Shown piece by piece: positions 1 to 8,999 of a stretch of DNA of 64,000 nucleotides. The notes beneath the pieces were generated by a model. The model made no database searches and was not told the DNA's origin. It was given only the letters and a program-made list of their open reading frames with translations. Position 1 is the first letter of the stretch; each line of letters starts with the position of its first letter. The position numbers were made by a program, and so were the translations under genes. This stretch comes from G963667075 sp963667075 (lineage in GTDB: Bacteria > Pseudomonadota > Alphaproteobacteria > Micavibrionales > Micavibrionaceae), in the NCBI GenBank assembly GCA_963667075.1, contig OY762938.1, forward strand, positions 1,240,001 through 1,304,000. Direction: 5' to 3'.

Positions 1-225
1 ATATTTTTTGGTTACTCAACCGGCATGAGAGCGGTCGTTGATATTGTTGCCATTCTGGCTTTCTCCGGTTTAACCGCCTGGGAAACACAAGCCACGAAAG
101 AGCAATACAACGCGTCTTACGGCGGCGAAGTCAACAGCCGCATGGCTTGGTCTGCCGCGCTGAGCCTCTACATTAATTTTGTTGCAATATTTGTTCATCT
201 ACTCAGTTTTTTGAATCGGAATTAA
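1..225 (+). CDS. Bax inhibitor-1/YccA family membrane protein, C-terminal part
   Basis: Only the last ~74 codons are present; the frame is open to the left edge, so the ATG at 25 is internal. The visible residues form two hydrophobic segments around a TAWETQ...Y polar stretch, then an ALSLYINFVAIFVHLLSF ending. This matches the C-terminal signature of the BI-1/YccA/YbhL family (ALSLYLDFINLF type), whose members are seven-helix inner-membrane proteins linked to FtsH proteolysis or calcium leak. Function in this organism is inferred from family only. A strong terminator follows 25 bp after the stop. Confidence 0.8.
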   Translation: MFFGYSTGMRAVVDIVAILAFSGLTAWETQATKEQYNASYGGEVNSRMAWSAALSLYINFVAIFVHLLSFLNRN

Positions 226-250
226 TAAAGTAAAAACAGATAATGAAGAA

Positions 251-288
251 AGCCGCTTCAAGGCAGGAAGCGGCTTTTTCTTTTTTTG
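251..288 (+). terminator. Rho-independent terminator after the BI-1 gene
   Basis: A perfect 9-bp stem (AGCCGCTTC at 251-259 with GAAGCGGCT at 267-275), a 7-nt loop, then a run of mostly T. It separates the BI-1 gene from the tRNA-Ala gene. Confidence 0.9.
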
Positions 289-336
289 CTGGACAGCTTC
301 CTAAAAACCGCCTAATTTACGCTTTCCTTTGAAAAA

Positions 337-412
<76 letters not shown>

Positions 413-656
413 TTTTCCCCTTCACCCCCCCTTCATTATTATTCGTAGATTTTCGCAAATAATCGCCTACATTGTGCCCCCAAAATGAAGCTGAAAGATA
501 TATAAAGATACATAATGCTGGAATGCTAAGACTAGAGGAAAAGCATATACAGCTTCTCCCTTAGCTGCTGTGCGTATCGGATGCATCGCTCTCCGGGCTG
601 ATATCTCGTGACTACATTGATTTGGGGCGGTTTTTAAATTTTGATAAATATTGGCG

Positions 657-803
657 TTTGATAATCAAAACTCACCAAATGTGATAAACAAACAGTTTTG
701 ATATAAAAGGAATTACATCAAGTTCTCTTGACAATCAAAACTCACCAAATGTGATAAACAAAACAGCTTGTTATTATAAAATACTGTATTTTGATAATCA
801 AAA
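657..803 (+). promoter_or_regulatory. Repeated operator-like palindromes upstream of fic
   Basis: A perfect palindrome TTTTGATAATCAAAA lies at 789-803, 64 bp before the fic start. The same core (TTTGATAATCAAA) is at 657-669 and an imperfect version (CTTGACAATCAAAA) at 727-740; half-like sites lie near 640 and 695. A TTGACA at 728-733 with TGATAA 18 bp on (752-757) could be a promoter overlapping the second copy. Fic proteins with a C-terminal winged helix are known in some families to bind their own promoters, so autoregulation by the downstream gene product is the likely role. This is inference. Confidence 0.6.
663..762 (+). repeat. Two identical 30-bp direct repeats
   Basis: The same 30 bases occur at 663-692 and 733-762 (start AATCAAAACTCACC, end GTGATAAACAAA), 70 bp apart. 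Inside each is a small inverted repeat TCAC-CAAAT-GTGA. The exact conservation next to the TTTTGATAATCAAAA palindromes suggests duplicated binding sites rather than chance. Confidence 0.75.
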
Positions 804-867
804 CATGTAGTGTTTTATTAAGAAACTCTTTTGTAGACAAAGAGTTATATAAATTTTAGAGGCAAGT

Positions 868-1998
868 ATGGATAATATGCAATTAAATTTAGATAATGCT
901 GTTGATTATCATTATAAAGCATTTCCTCCCAAGCGGCTAAACTATGAAAAGATTATACCATCGTTGGTTAAAGCAGCTGATGCAATTGCGCGTTATGATC
1001 AAATGCTTAAGGGGATGCACAATAGTGAAATATTGTTGGCGCCATTTAGAAATCAAGAAGCTGTCATTTCATCTAGAATGGAGGGAACGATAAGCACGAT
1101 GGATGAAATTTTGCAGTATGAAGCAGACCATGATGAAGACAGCACAGGAACATCTAATGTTAGATCTGAAGTTATAGAAACCATTCTATATCAAAGGGCG
1201 TTGAAAGCAGCACAAGGTGCTATAGAGGATGGCTATCCTTTTTCTCAATCACTTGTAAAAGGCATTCATCAAAGACTTCTTTCATACGGTCGTGGAGCGA
1301 CAAAATCGCCGGGAGAGTTTAAAACAGAACAAAATTATCTGGCGGATAAGGATAAAAGAAGGATTTTGTTTATTCCGATTAGTCCAGATAAGCTACAAGA
1401 AGGTTTAGATGCGTTATTTGACTACGTAAACAAAAGTGACCATGCAAATTTATTGAAAGCTGCAATAACACATATTGAATTTGAAGCGCTTCACCCGTTT
1501 AAAGATGGAAATGGCCGTATTGGCCGTATGTTAATTACTCTTATGTTGTGGTCATCTGGGGCAATATCTGCTCCGCATTTTTATGTGAGTCGCTATTTTG
1601 AAGATAATAAAGACTTGTATATAGATACTATGAGAAATGTGTCTAAAAATAATGATTGGGAAAACTGGTGCATTTTTTTCTTGGAAGCCATGGAACAACA
1701 GGCGATAAGAAATTTAGAGATATCTGAGAATATTCATGATCTTTATGAAGAAATGAAGAGTACTTTTTCTGCGGTCTTAGCGTCTAAGTGGAGTGTTAAT
1801 GCTTTAGACTTCGTGTTTACAAATCCTATATTTAGAAACAATAAATTTACTTCAAGTAGCGGAATTCCAGCGCCAACAGCAGCGCGCTTTGCTAGGGTTT
1901 TGCTAGAGAATGGTATTATTGCGTTAAAAGAGCCAGCATCAGGAAGAAGACCTGCATTGTATTCTTTTGAGCCTTTAATGGAAATGGTACGAGTGTAG
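868..1998 (+). CDS. Fic family AMP-transferase with N-terminal inhibitory motif
   Basis: 376 residues. The Fic catalytic motif HPFKDGNGRIGR is intact at about residues 209-220 (catalytic His209), so the protein should transfer AMP or another nucleotide from NTP to a target hydroxyl. An N-terminal inhibitory-helix motif (S68-x3-E72-G73, within SSRMEG) places it with Fic proteins that carry their inhibitor in the same chain. The region before it fits a Fic_N domain. The last ~70 residues (SVNALDFVF...PTAARFARVLLENGII) look like a winged helix, which could bind the palindromes upstream. No antitoxin gene is adjacent, as expected for this class. The gene is A+T-rich compared with its neighbours, suggesting acquisition beside tRNA-Ala. 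The target is unknown. Confidence 0.93.
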   Translation: MDNMQLNLDNAVDYHYKAFPPKRLNYEKIIPSLVKAADAIARYDQMLKGMHNSEILLAPFRNQEAVISSRMEGTISTMDEILQYEADHDEDSTGTSNVRSEVIETILYQRALKAAQGAIEDGYPFSQSLVKGIHQRLLSYGRGATKSPGEFKTEQNYLADKDKRRILFIPISPDKLQEGLDALFDYVNKSDHANLLKAAITHIEFEALHPFKDGNGRIGRMLITLMLWSSGAISAPHFYVSRYFEDNKDLYIDTMRNVSKNNDWENWCIFFLEAMEQQAIRNLEISENIHDLYEEMKSTFSAVLASKWSVNALDFVFTNPIFRNNKFTSSSGIPAPTAARFARVLLENGIIALKEPASGRRPALYSFEPLMEMVRV

Positions 1999-2065
1999 CC
2001 TTTTTGTTTACGTTTAATCCAAAGAGGGAAACAATTGGGGGAAAACCTGGATCCGTTCGTATGCT

Positions 2066-2115
2066 CTGATAACAGCTATGGATGCCGGATCACGTTCGGC
2101 ATGATGATGAGTGGC
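2066..2115 (-). repeat. Decayed copy of the GCCGGA...TCCGGC intergenic palindrome
   Basis: ATGGATGCCGGATCACGTTCGGCATGATGA-type sequence, the reverse orientation of the GTCATGCCGGACGTGATCCGGCATCCAT core found at 22370 and 62960. It sits between the stop codons of fic and the convergent methyltransferase gene. Confidence 0.6.
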
Positions 2116-2138
2116 AAGGATGAATGAATTTATGACTT

Positions 2139-3260
2139 TTACTCAAGAACATTTGTATGGAAGAGTGTTACACGTAAGCCGCCATGCTGAACGGGCGCGC
2201 TTGTTGGCAGGAAGGGCAAGGCGGTGGCTTGAGCCAGAGATGTATCGGTCGTGATAATACCGACGCGCCAGCCTGAAAAATGCGTACGCAAAACCGTGCC
2301 CAGGGTTTTATACAAAGGCGTAAGCTTATGTTTGTCTCCGATACGCCCGCCATATGGTGGGTTCACGATAACAAGGCCGGGCAGGCTGCCGGGCGGTTTT
2401 ATATCGCTGATGGTTTGTTGTTTAAAGTCTGTAAACATATCAACACCTGCGCGTGCAGCATTGTCAGAGCTCATTTTTATGGCACCATTATCGCGGTCGC
2501 TTCCATAAAAACGAATATCTGTTTGTGATTGCCGCTTAACGCTGCGCATCTTTTCCCAGGCTTGTGCATCAAATGTAGTGAGTTTTTCAAAGGCGAAATG
2601 TCTTGATCGTCCTGGATTTAAGCGTGCGGCTATTTCCGCGGCCTCAATGACAAAAGTGCCGGAGCCACACATAGGATCGAAAACAGGTTCTGTGCCCTGA
2701 TAACCGCATTGCTGAAGAAAAAGAGCGGCCATATTTTCACGCATTGGTGCTTTGTTGATCGAGGCCTTATAGCCGCGCTTATGTAAGAGTGCGCCTGATG
2801 TATCGACACTTAATGTGCATATATCATGGTCAATGCGTCCCATGATTGTTATTTCAGCCTCTGGTGACGGTGAGGCTTTTAACGCATCGCTGATGGCACG
2901 TTCGATGCGCTGGGCTGCTGCACCTGAATGATATATGCGTGATTTTGAACAGCTCACCTCAACACGAAAAGGATGTGTAGGAGCAAAAATATCAAGCCAG
3001 GGCACTTTTCTTGCGTACGCGTCCAGATGTGCCAGATGCGCAGCTCTGAATGAGGCAATACGGGCCAAAACACGCGAAGCACCGCGTACCCATAAATTTG
3101 CGCGCCAAACGTCGGGCCAGTCTCCGTTAATCGTAACGCCACCTTTTATGGCCTTGGCCTGCCTGAATCCCTTGCTGCGCACTTCATCGTAAAGCGCGTT
3201 TTCCAGACCTGGCGCAGTTGCAAGAAAAATCTCAAAGCTCATTTTTTGTTTTTGTTCCAA
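2139..3260 (-). CDS. rlmL: THUMP-domain class I RNA methyltransferase (RlmL N-terminal domain type)
   Basis: 373 residues. An N-terminal ferredoxin-like/THUMP part begins FEIFLATAPGLE, the typical start of the RlmL/YcbY family. The methyltransferase part carries the SAM-binding motif DPMCGSGTF and the catalytic motif NPPYG. The E. coli family member methylates N2 of G2445 in 23S rRNA; here only that domain is present, without the fused RlmK half, as is usual outside gammaproteobacteria. The exact target base is inferred from family. The gene is convergent with fic and downstream of tRNA-Gly on the same strand, separated by a terminator. Confidence 0.88.
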   Translation of the reverse strand: MEQKQKMSFEIFLATAPGLENALYDEVRSKGFRQAKAIKGGVTINGDWPDVWRANLWVRGASRVLARIASFRAAHLAHLDAYARKVPWLDIFAPTHPFRVEVSCSKSRIYHSGAAAQRIERAISDALKASPSPEAEITIMGRIDHDICTLSVDTSGALLHKRGYKASINKAPMRENMAALFLQQCGYQGTEPVFDPMCGSGTFVIEAAEIAARLNPGRSRHFAFEKLTTFDAQAWEKMRSVKRQSQTDIRFYGSDRDNGAIKMSSDNAARAGVDMFTDFKQQTISDIKPPGSLPGLVIVNPPYGGRIGDKHKLTPLYKTLGTVLRTHFSGWRVGIITTDTSLAQATALPFLPTSAPVQHGGLRVTLFHTNVLE

Positions 3261-3304
3261 TATGGTTCCAAATATAGATTACATTGGTACCTATGTGATG
3301 CCTA

Positions 3305-3330
3305 AAGAAAAAACGCCATTCGGCGTTTCG
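3305..3330 (-). terminator. Rho-independent terminator of tRNA-Gly
   Basis: Read on the minus strand, AAACGCC-GAAT-GGCGTTT is followed by a T run. It lies directly downstream of tRNA-Gly and before the methyltransferase gene. Confidence 0.85.
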
Positions 3331-3349
3331 GGCTAAGTCATTGAAAATT

Positions 3350-3424
3350 TGGAGCGGGTGATGGGATTCGAACCCACGACTTCAACCTTGGCAAGGTTGC
3401 GCTCTACCCCTGAGCTACACCCGC
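3350..3424 (-). tRNA. tRNA-Gly (anticodon GCC)
   Basis: On the minus strand the acceptor GCGGGTG (3424-3418) pairs with CACCCGC (3360-3354). The anticodon stem CAACC/GGTTG encloses TTGCCAA, giving anticodon GCC. The T-arm GGGTTCGAATCCC is intact and CCA is encoded (3352-3350). Confidence 0.97.
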
Positions 3425-3547
3425 ATTTGTGTGTTAGAGGCAAAGAATGAGAGGACTATAATTATTTATCTTATGAATGCAAGAGAAAAAAAGACGAGAT
3501 CGTGTTTTTTTCTGTCCATTTCCCTTTGAAAGGATTATAAGGGCCAC

Positions 3548-4381
3548 ATGTTTATATTGCACATCATTTTATTGGCCCTGATACAGGGTGTTACAGAATT
3601 TTTGCCCGTCAGTTCGAGTGGTCACCTTGTACTGGCACACGGGTTTTTGGATGGGAATAGTATTGAGGCGCGTTGGGTTGAAAATCAGATGATTGATGTG
3701 GCCGTACATGTTGGTACGCTCTTTTCCGTCCTTGTTTATTTTTATAAAGATATCCGCGATATGTTGTTCGGTGCGCTTGGTGCCAGAGACAAAAAAGACG
3801 GACGTTCTATGTGTATGTACGTTATTGTAGCCTCTGTACCTGTCATATTGGCTGGTTTTGCTCTTCACTACGCAAAGCCTGATTGGGTTCGTTCTGTAGA
3901 GGTCGTGGGCTGGACAACCATTATTTTTGGTGTTCTTTTATGGATCTCAGATAAATATTACAGTACTGAGCGTACACTTGATAAAATGACCCTTAAAGAC
4001 GCGTTTCTTATTGGCGTAAGTCAGGCTTTTGCGCTTATTCCAGGGACTAGCCGTTCAGGTGTTACTATGACCGCGGCCCGTTTCTTTGGTTTTTCACGTA
4101 CGGAAGCGGCCCGTTTTTCTATGCTGCTTGCGCTGGTTGCCATAAGTGGTGCGGGCACGTTGGCGGGGCTTGATCTGATAAAATCCGGGGATTTTGCGCT
4201 TGGCGCACAAGCGGCAATAGCGGCATTTCTTTCTTTTCTGGCAGGGTGGGCTTCTATTGCTCTTATGATGAAGTGGCTGGATAAAGCGACTTTTATGCCT
4301 TTTGTTATATACAGAATGGTGCTAGGCTGCCTTATTCTTTCACTTCTATATAGTGGCGTACTCTCAAGCCTGATGCCTTAG
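3548..4381 (+). CDS. uppP: Undecaprenyl-diphosphatase
   Basis: 277 residues, a polytopic membrane protein with the two family motifs: EFLPVSSSGH at about residue 18 and PGTSRSGVTMTAAR at about residue 164. It removes a phosphate from undecaprenyl diphosphate, recycling the lipid carrier for peptidoglycan and polysaccharide synthesis, and is the BacA type that confers bacitracin tolerance. Length matches the family. It stands alone, with a promoterless-looking 120-bp gap to the next gene. Confidence 0.96.
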   Translation: MFILHIILLALIQGVTEFLPVSSSGHLVLAHGFLDGNSIEARWVENQMIDVAVHVGTLFSVLVYFYKDIRDMLFGALGARDKKDGRSMCMYVIVASVPVILAGFALHYAKPDWVRSVEVVGWTTIIFGVLLWISDKYYSTERTLDKMTLKDAFLIGVSQAFALIPGTSRSGVTMTAARFFGFSRTEAARFSMLLALVAISGAGTLAGLDLIKSGDFALGAQAAIAAFLSFLAGWASIALMMKWLDKATFMPFVIYRMVLGCLILSLLYSGVLSSLMP

Positions 4382-4508
4382 GCTTGTGGCGTTGAAGGGG
4401 CTTGTACGCCCCTGTGGGCAGTGCCGAACTTGATGAAGTGTCGGAATCTTTAACACAAAAAACAAAAACAAAAATAACGTGCCAGAATAATGCTGGGGTG
4501 ATTCCAAA

Positions 4509-6176
4509 ATGACAATTGTATTAATTAATATTATTTCAGGTGTATGTATCCTTTTATGGGGATTGCGAGAAGTGCGGCAAGGTATTTCCCGTGCGGCTGG
4601 TGCCAGGCTCAGAAATATTATTTCTGTTGGAACAAAAAACAGAATATCGGCTTTTTTCTCAGGTATGGGTGTTACGGCCATTTTGCAGAGTTCTACGGCA
4701 ACAGCACTTATTCTGAGTGGTTTTGCTTCACAAGGACTGGTTCGTGTGGAGGCCGGTATCGCTGCGATGCTGGGTGCTGATGTTGGTACGACACTTGTGG
4801 CACAGCTCTTATCCTCTAATTTAACCTTGTTATTACCACTTCTTATTATTTCCGGTTTCTTTCTTTATTCGAAATATGCAAAAACAGGGAATGCAGGTCA
4901 TATGGGCCGGTTTTTGTTTGGTTTGGGGCTTATGCTTCTGGCACTTGGCTGGATTAAAGATGCGGTAGAGCCATTAAAACATTCTGAAAATCTGCCATAT
5001 ATGCTCTCTTTGCTTGAAACAGAACCACTTATGGCCATATTGCTGGCCAGCATTATTACATGGCTGATGCATTCCTCGCTGGCCTTTGTTTTATTGGTTG
5101 TTTCTTTTGTAACGGGCGATTTACTTCCTGTACCTTTGGCTTTTGCGCTTGTGCTAGGCGCCAATCTTGGTGCTGTTTTTGCCTCGATTCTGGCAACATC
5201 CAAGGATGGGCCTGTTTCAAGGCGGATCCCGGTTTCAAATCTTCTGATCAGAATTGCCGGTGTTCTGGTCTGTTTACCGTTGATCGCACTTGCCGTTGAA
5301 TTAGTACAGGTTGTTGATCCTGATCCTGCCCGCATGATTGTGAACTTTCATACGGGTTTTAATCTGATATTGGCGATTGTTTTCTTACCGCTTGTTGGGC
5401 TTGTGTCAAAAATAAGCGCAAAATTTATTCCCGAGAAAGTAGATCAGGAAGATCCTTCCGTGCCTAAATATCTTGATGAGAATGCGATAGATTCACCGGT
5501 TGTTGCTTTAACAGCAGCCATGCGTGAGACATTGCGTGTTGCTGACGTTATTCAGGCGATGCTGGAGGATACCATGACCGCCTCCAGAACAGATAACGAG
5601 AAACTGATACGGGAAGTAAGGGCGCAAGATGATATCGTTGATAATATCTATAAGGCCATAAAAATGTATATGGCCCGTATTACGCAAGAATCTTTGGACC
5701 CCAAAGAAGCAACGCACTATATGCAGGTTCTGACTTTTGCTACTAATCTTGAGCATGTTGGCGATCTTATTGACCGGAGTATGGCCTCTCTTGTTTTAAA
5801 GAAAATCCGTAATCAAAAAAGATTCTCCAGAGAAGGATGGCGTGAAATCAAGGAGGTGCATAATTATGTCGTTGAGACCATGCGGTTGGCGCAAAATGTT
5901 CTGGCATCTAACGATATTACACTGGCGCGCAAGCTGGTGGAGCGTAAAGCTGATTTGCGCGTGCGTGTCGCGGAGGCGACACATGCTCATTTTGAACGCA
6001 TCAGGCATGAAAATCATGAAACTATCGCGACAAGCTCTATTCACCTGGACCTTATCCGTGATTACCGGAATATCAACGGCTATATGTGTGCCACCGCCTA
6101 CCCTATCCTCGAAACGGAAGGCCTGTTGAGGGAAACACGCCTTCTCCCGGAAGAAACGCTTGAGGAAAAAGCTTGA
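4509..6176 (+). CDS. Na+/phosphate cotransporter with C-terminal PhoU-like domain
   Basis: 555 residues. The N-terminal ~320 residues are hydrophobic and contain the duplicated NptA-type signature: ILQSSTATALILSG and the related MHSSLAFVLLVVSF, with GADVGTTLVAQ and GANLGAVFASI after them. The rest (from about 330) is helical and PhoU-like, with regularly spaced acidic and basic residues and no membrane segment. Such proteins import phosphate with sodium; the PhoU part is thought to regulate this. The gene has no phosphate-regulon neighbours here. Confidence 0.92.
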   Translation: MTIVLINIISGVCILLWGLREVRQGISRAAGARLRNIISVGTKNRISAFFSGMGVTAILQSSTATALILSGFASQGLVRVEAGIAAMLGADVGTTLVAQLLSSNLTLLLPLLIISGFFLYSKYAKTGNAGHMGRFLFGLGLMLLALGWIKDAVEPLKHSENLPYMLSLLETEPLMAILLASIITWLMHSSLAFVLLVVSFVTGDLLPVPLAFALVLGANLGAVFASILATSKDGPVSRRIPVSNLLIRIAGVLVCLPLIALAVELVQVVDPDPARMIVNFHTGFNLILAIVFLPLVGLVSKISAKFIPEKVDQEDPSVPKYLDENAIDSPVVALTAAMRETLRVADVIQAMLEDTMTASRTDNEKLIREVRAQDDIVDNIYKAIKMYMARITQESLDPKEATHYMQVLTFATNLEHVGDLIDRSMASLVLKKIRNQKRFSREGWREIKEVHNYVVETMRLAQNVLASNDITLARKLVERKADLRVRVAEATHAHFERIRHENHETIATSSIHLDLIRDYRNINGYMCATAYPILETEGLLRETRLLPEETLEEKA

Positions 6177-6238
6177 ATTTCTTACCATTTTACGGTTTCT
6201 AATAATCTTTGGTTAATTTTAAAAAAAAGGAAAATACA

Positions 6239-8206
6239 ATGTCGGAGGCTCTTTTGGTACAAGAAGATCAAATTGAAGTTACATTTCCAGATGGATCAGT
6301 AAAAACTTTTGCCAAAGGAACGACAGGACTCACGATTGCCGGCACGATTTCCAAGTCCCTTGCCAAGGCAGCTTTGGCTGTAACAATTAATGGAGAGCTT
6401 GCTGACTTGTCCCGTCCTTTAGAGGAGAGTTGTGCGCTGACGATTGTAAAGCGCGAAGATGAACAGGCCCTCTCCCTTATTCGTCACGATGCCGCGCATG
6501 TGATGGCGCAGGCGGTGCAGGAACTTTTCCCCGGCACGCAAGTGACTATTGGCCCTTCTGTAGAGGATGGTTTTTATTACGATTTTGCCCGTGATGAACC
6601 TTTTTCAACAGAAGATCTGGAAAAGATCGAAAAGCGCATGCGCCAGATAGTCGAACGTGGTGCCACGTTTACCCGTGAAATCTGGGATCGTAATGACGCC
6701 ATTGCCTATTTCAAAAAACAGGGCGAACAGTTCAAAGTTGAGCTGATTGAAGATCTGCCTGAAGGCGAGGAAATCAGCCTTTATCGTCAGGGAGAAGGGG
6801 ACGAGGGCTGGCTGGATTTATGCCGCGGCCCGCACCTGCCAACAACCCGCCACGTCGGAACGGCTTTCAAGTTAACAAAAGTCGCAGGGGCTTACTGGCG
6901 CGGCGATTCTTCCAAAGCGATGCTATCACGCATCTATGGTACGGCCTGGCGCGATGATAAAGAGCTGAAAGCCTATCTAAACCGCATAGAAGAAGCCGAA
7001 AAGCGCGATCACCGCAAGCTTGGAAAAGAAATGGATTTATTCCATTTTCAGGATGAAGCGCCGGGACAAGTGTTCTGGCACCCCAAAGGCTGGACAGTTT
7101 ATGTCGCGTTGATGGATTATATGCGCCGGAAAGTCAAAAAATATGATTATGTTGAGGTGAACACACCTCAAATGCTGGATGCCAGGTTCTGGAAAAAATC
7201 GGGCCACTGGGACAAGTACCGCGAAAATATGTTTGTGCTTGAGGATGAAGAAACCAGCGAACATCCTTTTGCTTTGAAACCTATGAGTTGCCCGGGAAAT
7301 GCCCAGCTTTATAATTATGGCATTGTTTCTTATCGCGATTTACCGATTCGGATGGCAGAATTCGGTCGTGTTTTCAGGAAAGAGCCATCTGGCGCACGAC
7401 ATGGTTTGATGCGGGTTCAGGCCTTTACACAGGATGATGCGCATATCTTTTGTACGGATGAGCAGCTTGAAGATGAAGTCGTCTCTATGTGCGATCTGAT
7501 CAGAGAGGTTTATACCGATCTTGGTATGGCCGATCATATCACTATTAACTTCTCAACACGACCTGAGCAAAGAATTGGCTCGGACGAAGATTGGGACCGC
7601 GCAGAGAATGCCTTGCAAAAGGTTCTGGACCGTATCGGCATGAAATGGGTCTTAAATCCTGGTGATGGGGCTTTTTATGCGCCGAAGCTTGATTTTATCC
7701 TGACCGATGCGATTGGCCGGGAATGGCAGTGTGGTACGATTCAGGTTGATATGAACATGCCAACACGTCTGGATATGTCTTATGTAGCACCGGATGGCGA
7801 AAAAGCGCGTCCTCACATGATTCACCGTGCTATTTTAGGCTCTGTTGAGCGGTTTATCGGGGTGCTTATTGAGCATTATGCTGGCAAACTGCCTTTATGG
7901 CTGGCACCGGTTCAATGTGTCGTGGCCACGGTTACAGGCAAAGCGGATGACTATGCGCAAGATATTGTCAAAAAACTGAAAGAACAAGGCGTTCGAGCCA
8001 CACTCGATATCAGAAATGAAAAGATCAACTACAAGGTCAGGGAGCATTCTGCCGTAGGTAAAGTGCCTGTGATGTTTGTAGTGGGCGCACGTGAAGCCGA
8101 GGAAAATACAGTGGCTATTCGCCGTCTTGGGTCCAAAGATCAATCAGTAGAATCTTTGGAAAGTGCGATTACAACTCTTGCACAAGACTGTAAACCACCG
8201 TATTAA
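6239..8206 (+). CDS. thrS: Threonyl-tRNA synthetase
   Basis: About 655 residues. I chose ATG 6239, preceded by an A-rich AAAAAAGG purine tract, over the longer TTG start at 6209. Order of domains: TGS (residues ~5-70, FPDGSVKTF), an alanyl-type editing domain with HDAAHVMAQAV and CRGPHLP, class II catalytic core with zinc-site residues in LKPMSCPGN and motif 3 near HRAILGSVERFIGVLIEH, and the anticodon-binding domain at the end. It charges tRNA-Thr. infC follows after 35 bp, the conserved thrS-infC order. Confidence 0.97.
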   Translation: MSEALLVQEDQIEVTFPDGSVKTFAKGTTGLTIAGTISKSLAKAALAVTINGELADLSRPLEESCALTIVKREDEQALSLIRHDAAHVMAQAVQELFPGTQVTIGPSVEDGFYYDFARDEPFSTEDLEKIEKRMRQIVERGATFTREIWDRNDAIAYFKKQGEQFKVELIEDLPEGEEISLYRQGEGDEGWLDLCRGPHLPTTRHVGTAFKLTKVAGAYWRGDSSKAMLSRIYGTAWRDDKELKAYLNRIEEAEKRDHRKLGKEMDLFHFQDEAPGQVFWHPKGWTVYVALMDYMRRKVKKYDYVEVNTPQMLDARFWKKSGHWDKYRENMFVLEDEETSEHPFALKPMSCPGNAQLYNYGIVSYRDLPIRMAEFGRVFRKEPSGARHGLMRVQAFTQDDAHIFCTDEQLEDEVVSMCDLIREVYTDLGMADHITINFSTRPEQRIGSDEDWDRAENALQKVLDRIGMKWVLNPGDGAFYAPKLDFILTDAIGREWQCGTIQVDMNMPTRLDMSYVAPDGEKARPHMIHRAILGSVERFIGVLIEHYAGKLPLWLAPVQCVVATVTGKADDYAQDIVKKLKEQGVRATLDIRNEKINYKVREHSAVGKVPVMFVVGAREAEENTVAIRRLGSKDQSVESLESAITTLAQDCKPPY

Positions 8207-8226
8207 TAACTATTATTTTTAATAAA

Positions 8227-8244
8227 AGAGGAGAAAAGATCATC
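8227..8244 (+). promoter_or_regulatory. Shine-Dalgarno with AUC start codon for infC
   Basis: AGAGGAGA (8227-8234) precedes the codons ATC ATC at 8239 and 8242. No ATG, GTG or TTG lies in frame between the thrS stop and the internal Met at 8344, yet the translated stretch before 8344 is a normal IF-3 N-terminus (EGPRINTDIT..). Known infC genes commonly use rare AUU-type starts, which IF-3 itself discriminates against for feedback control. The better-spaced ATC is at 8242. Confidence 0.8.
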
Positions 8245-8799
8245 GCCAGACCACCATTTAAACCGCCCGTAAAGGACGAGGGGCCGCGTATTAACACAGA
8301 CATTACCGCCAGCAAAATCCGACTCATTGATGAAGAAGGAGAAATGCACGGTGTGGTAGATACAAAAAAAGGCTTGGCCATGGCCGATGAAGCCGGCCTT
8401 GATCTGGTTGAAGTTTCTCCGAATGCTGATCCACCTGTTTGTAAGATAATGGATTACGGGAAGTATAAGTATGAGCAGCAGAAAAAAGCTGCCGAAGCCC
8501 GTAAAAAGCAAAAAACGGTAGATATTAAAGAGGTGAAAATCCGTCCGACAACGGAAGCGCATGATTACGGGGTAAAACTCCGCAACGCACGCCGTTTTCT
8601 TGAGGCAGGAAACAAAGTCAAAGTGACCATGCGTTTTAGAGGCCGTGAAATGGCTCATCAGGACTTAGGCATGGATCTGCTTAAACGCATGAAAGAAGAT
8701 CTTTCTGATGTCTGCAAGGTAGAGCTGGCACCAAAACTTGAAGGTCGTCAAATGATCATGATTCTGGCGCCGGGCATGATGCCAGCGGTTTCTTCTTAA
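8242..8799 (+). CDS. infC: Translation initiation factor IF-3
   Basis: About 185 residues from the AUC at 8242 (186 from 8239). The IF-3 N-terminal signature GPRINTDITASKIRLIDEEG lies upstream of the first ATG (8344), so starting at that ATG would remove half of the N domain. Then come VEVSPNADPPVCKIMDYGKYKYEQQKK, the linker, and the C-domain (KVKVTMRFRGREMAHQDLG). IF-3 binds the 30S subunit and rejects non-canonical starts, including its own. It is cotranscribed with thrS. rpmI/rplT, often next, are absent; a terminator follows. Confidence 0.95.
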   Translation: MARPPFKPPVKDEGPRINTDITASKIRLIDEEGEMHGVVDTKKGLAMADEAGLDLVEVSPNADPPVCKIMDYGKYKYEQQKKAAEARKKQKTVDIKEVKIRPTTEAHDYGVKLRNARRFLEAGNKVKVTMRFRGREMAHQDLGMDLLKRMKEDLSDVCKVELAPKLEGRQMIMILAPGMMPAVSS

Positions 8800-8936
8800 T
8801 AAGAATAAGACGTCATCTCATACCGATTCGTGTTTATTGAATGCGGATTGGTATAAGGGTTGTGACGGCAATCCCGCGCGAAAGTCTGCGTGGCATCTGA
8901 ACGCTTTTGTCATCGGATGATGGCAAAATGGGTATA

Positions 8937-8967
8937 TAGGACCTTCTGCAAAAGGTCCTATTTTTTG
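8937..8967 (+). terminator. Rho-independent terminator of thrS-infC
   Basis: TAGGACCTT pairs with AAGGTCCTA around a 5-6 nt loop, followed by TTTTTT. The intervening 8800-8936 holds only an imperfect inverted repeat (ATACCGATTCG ... CGGATTGGTAT) and no gene. Confidence 0.88.
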
Positions 8968-8999
8968 ACTTTTGCAGTGGCTTCTATAGAGTAGTCAGG

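Larger units (their letters stand above)
413..867. other. 455-bp A+T-rich intergenic region upstream of fic
   Basis: No open frame or RNA gene is recognisable in the first ~240 bp. From about 640 onward the region carries the direct repeats and palindromes listed separately, which look like the control region of the fic gene. Base composition becomes markedly A+T-rich after ~640. Confidence 0.6.

Noticed and set aside
657..803. CRISPR array
   Set aside because: Only two exact 30-bp repeats with palindromic half-sites, no regular spacers and no cas genes; better explained as operators.
8344..8799. IF-3 starting at the first ATG
   Set aside because: It would delete the conserved GPRINTDIT N-terminus that is encoded directly upstream after a strong ribosome site.
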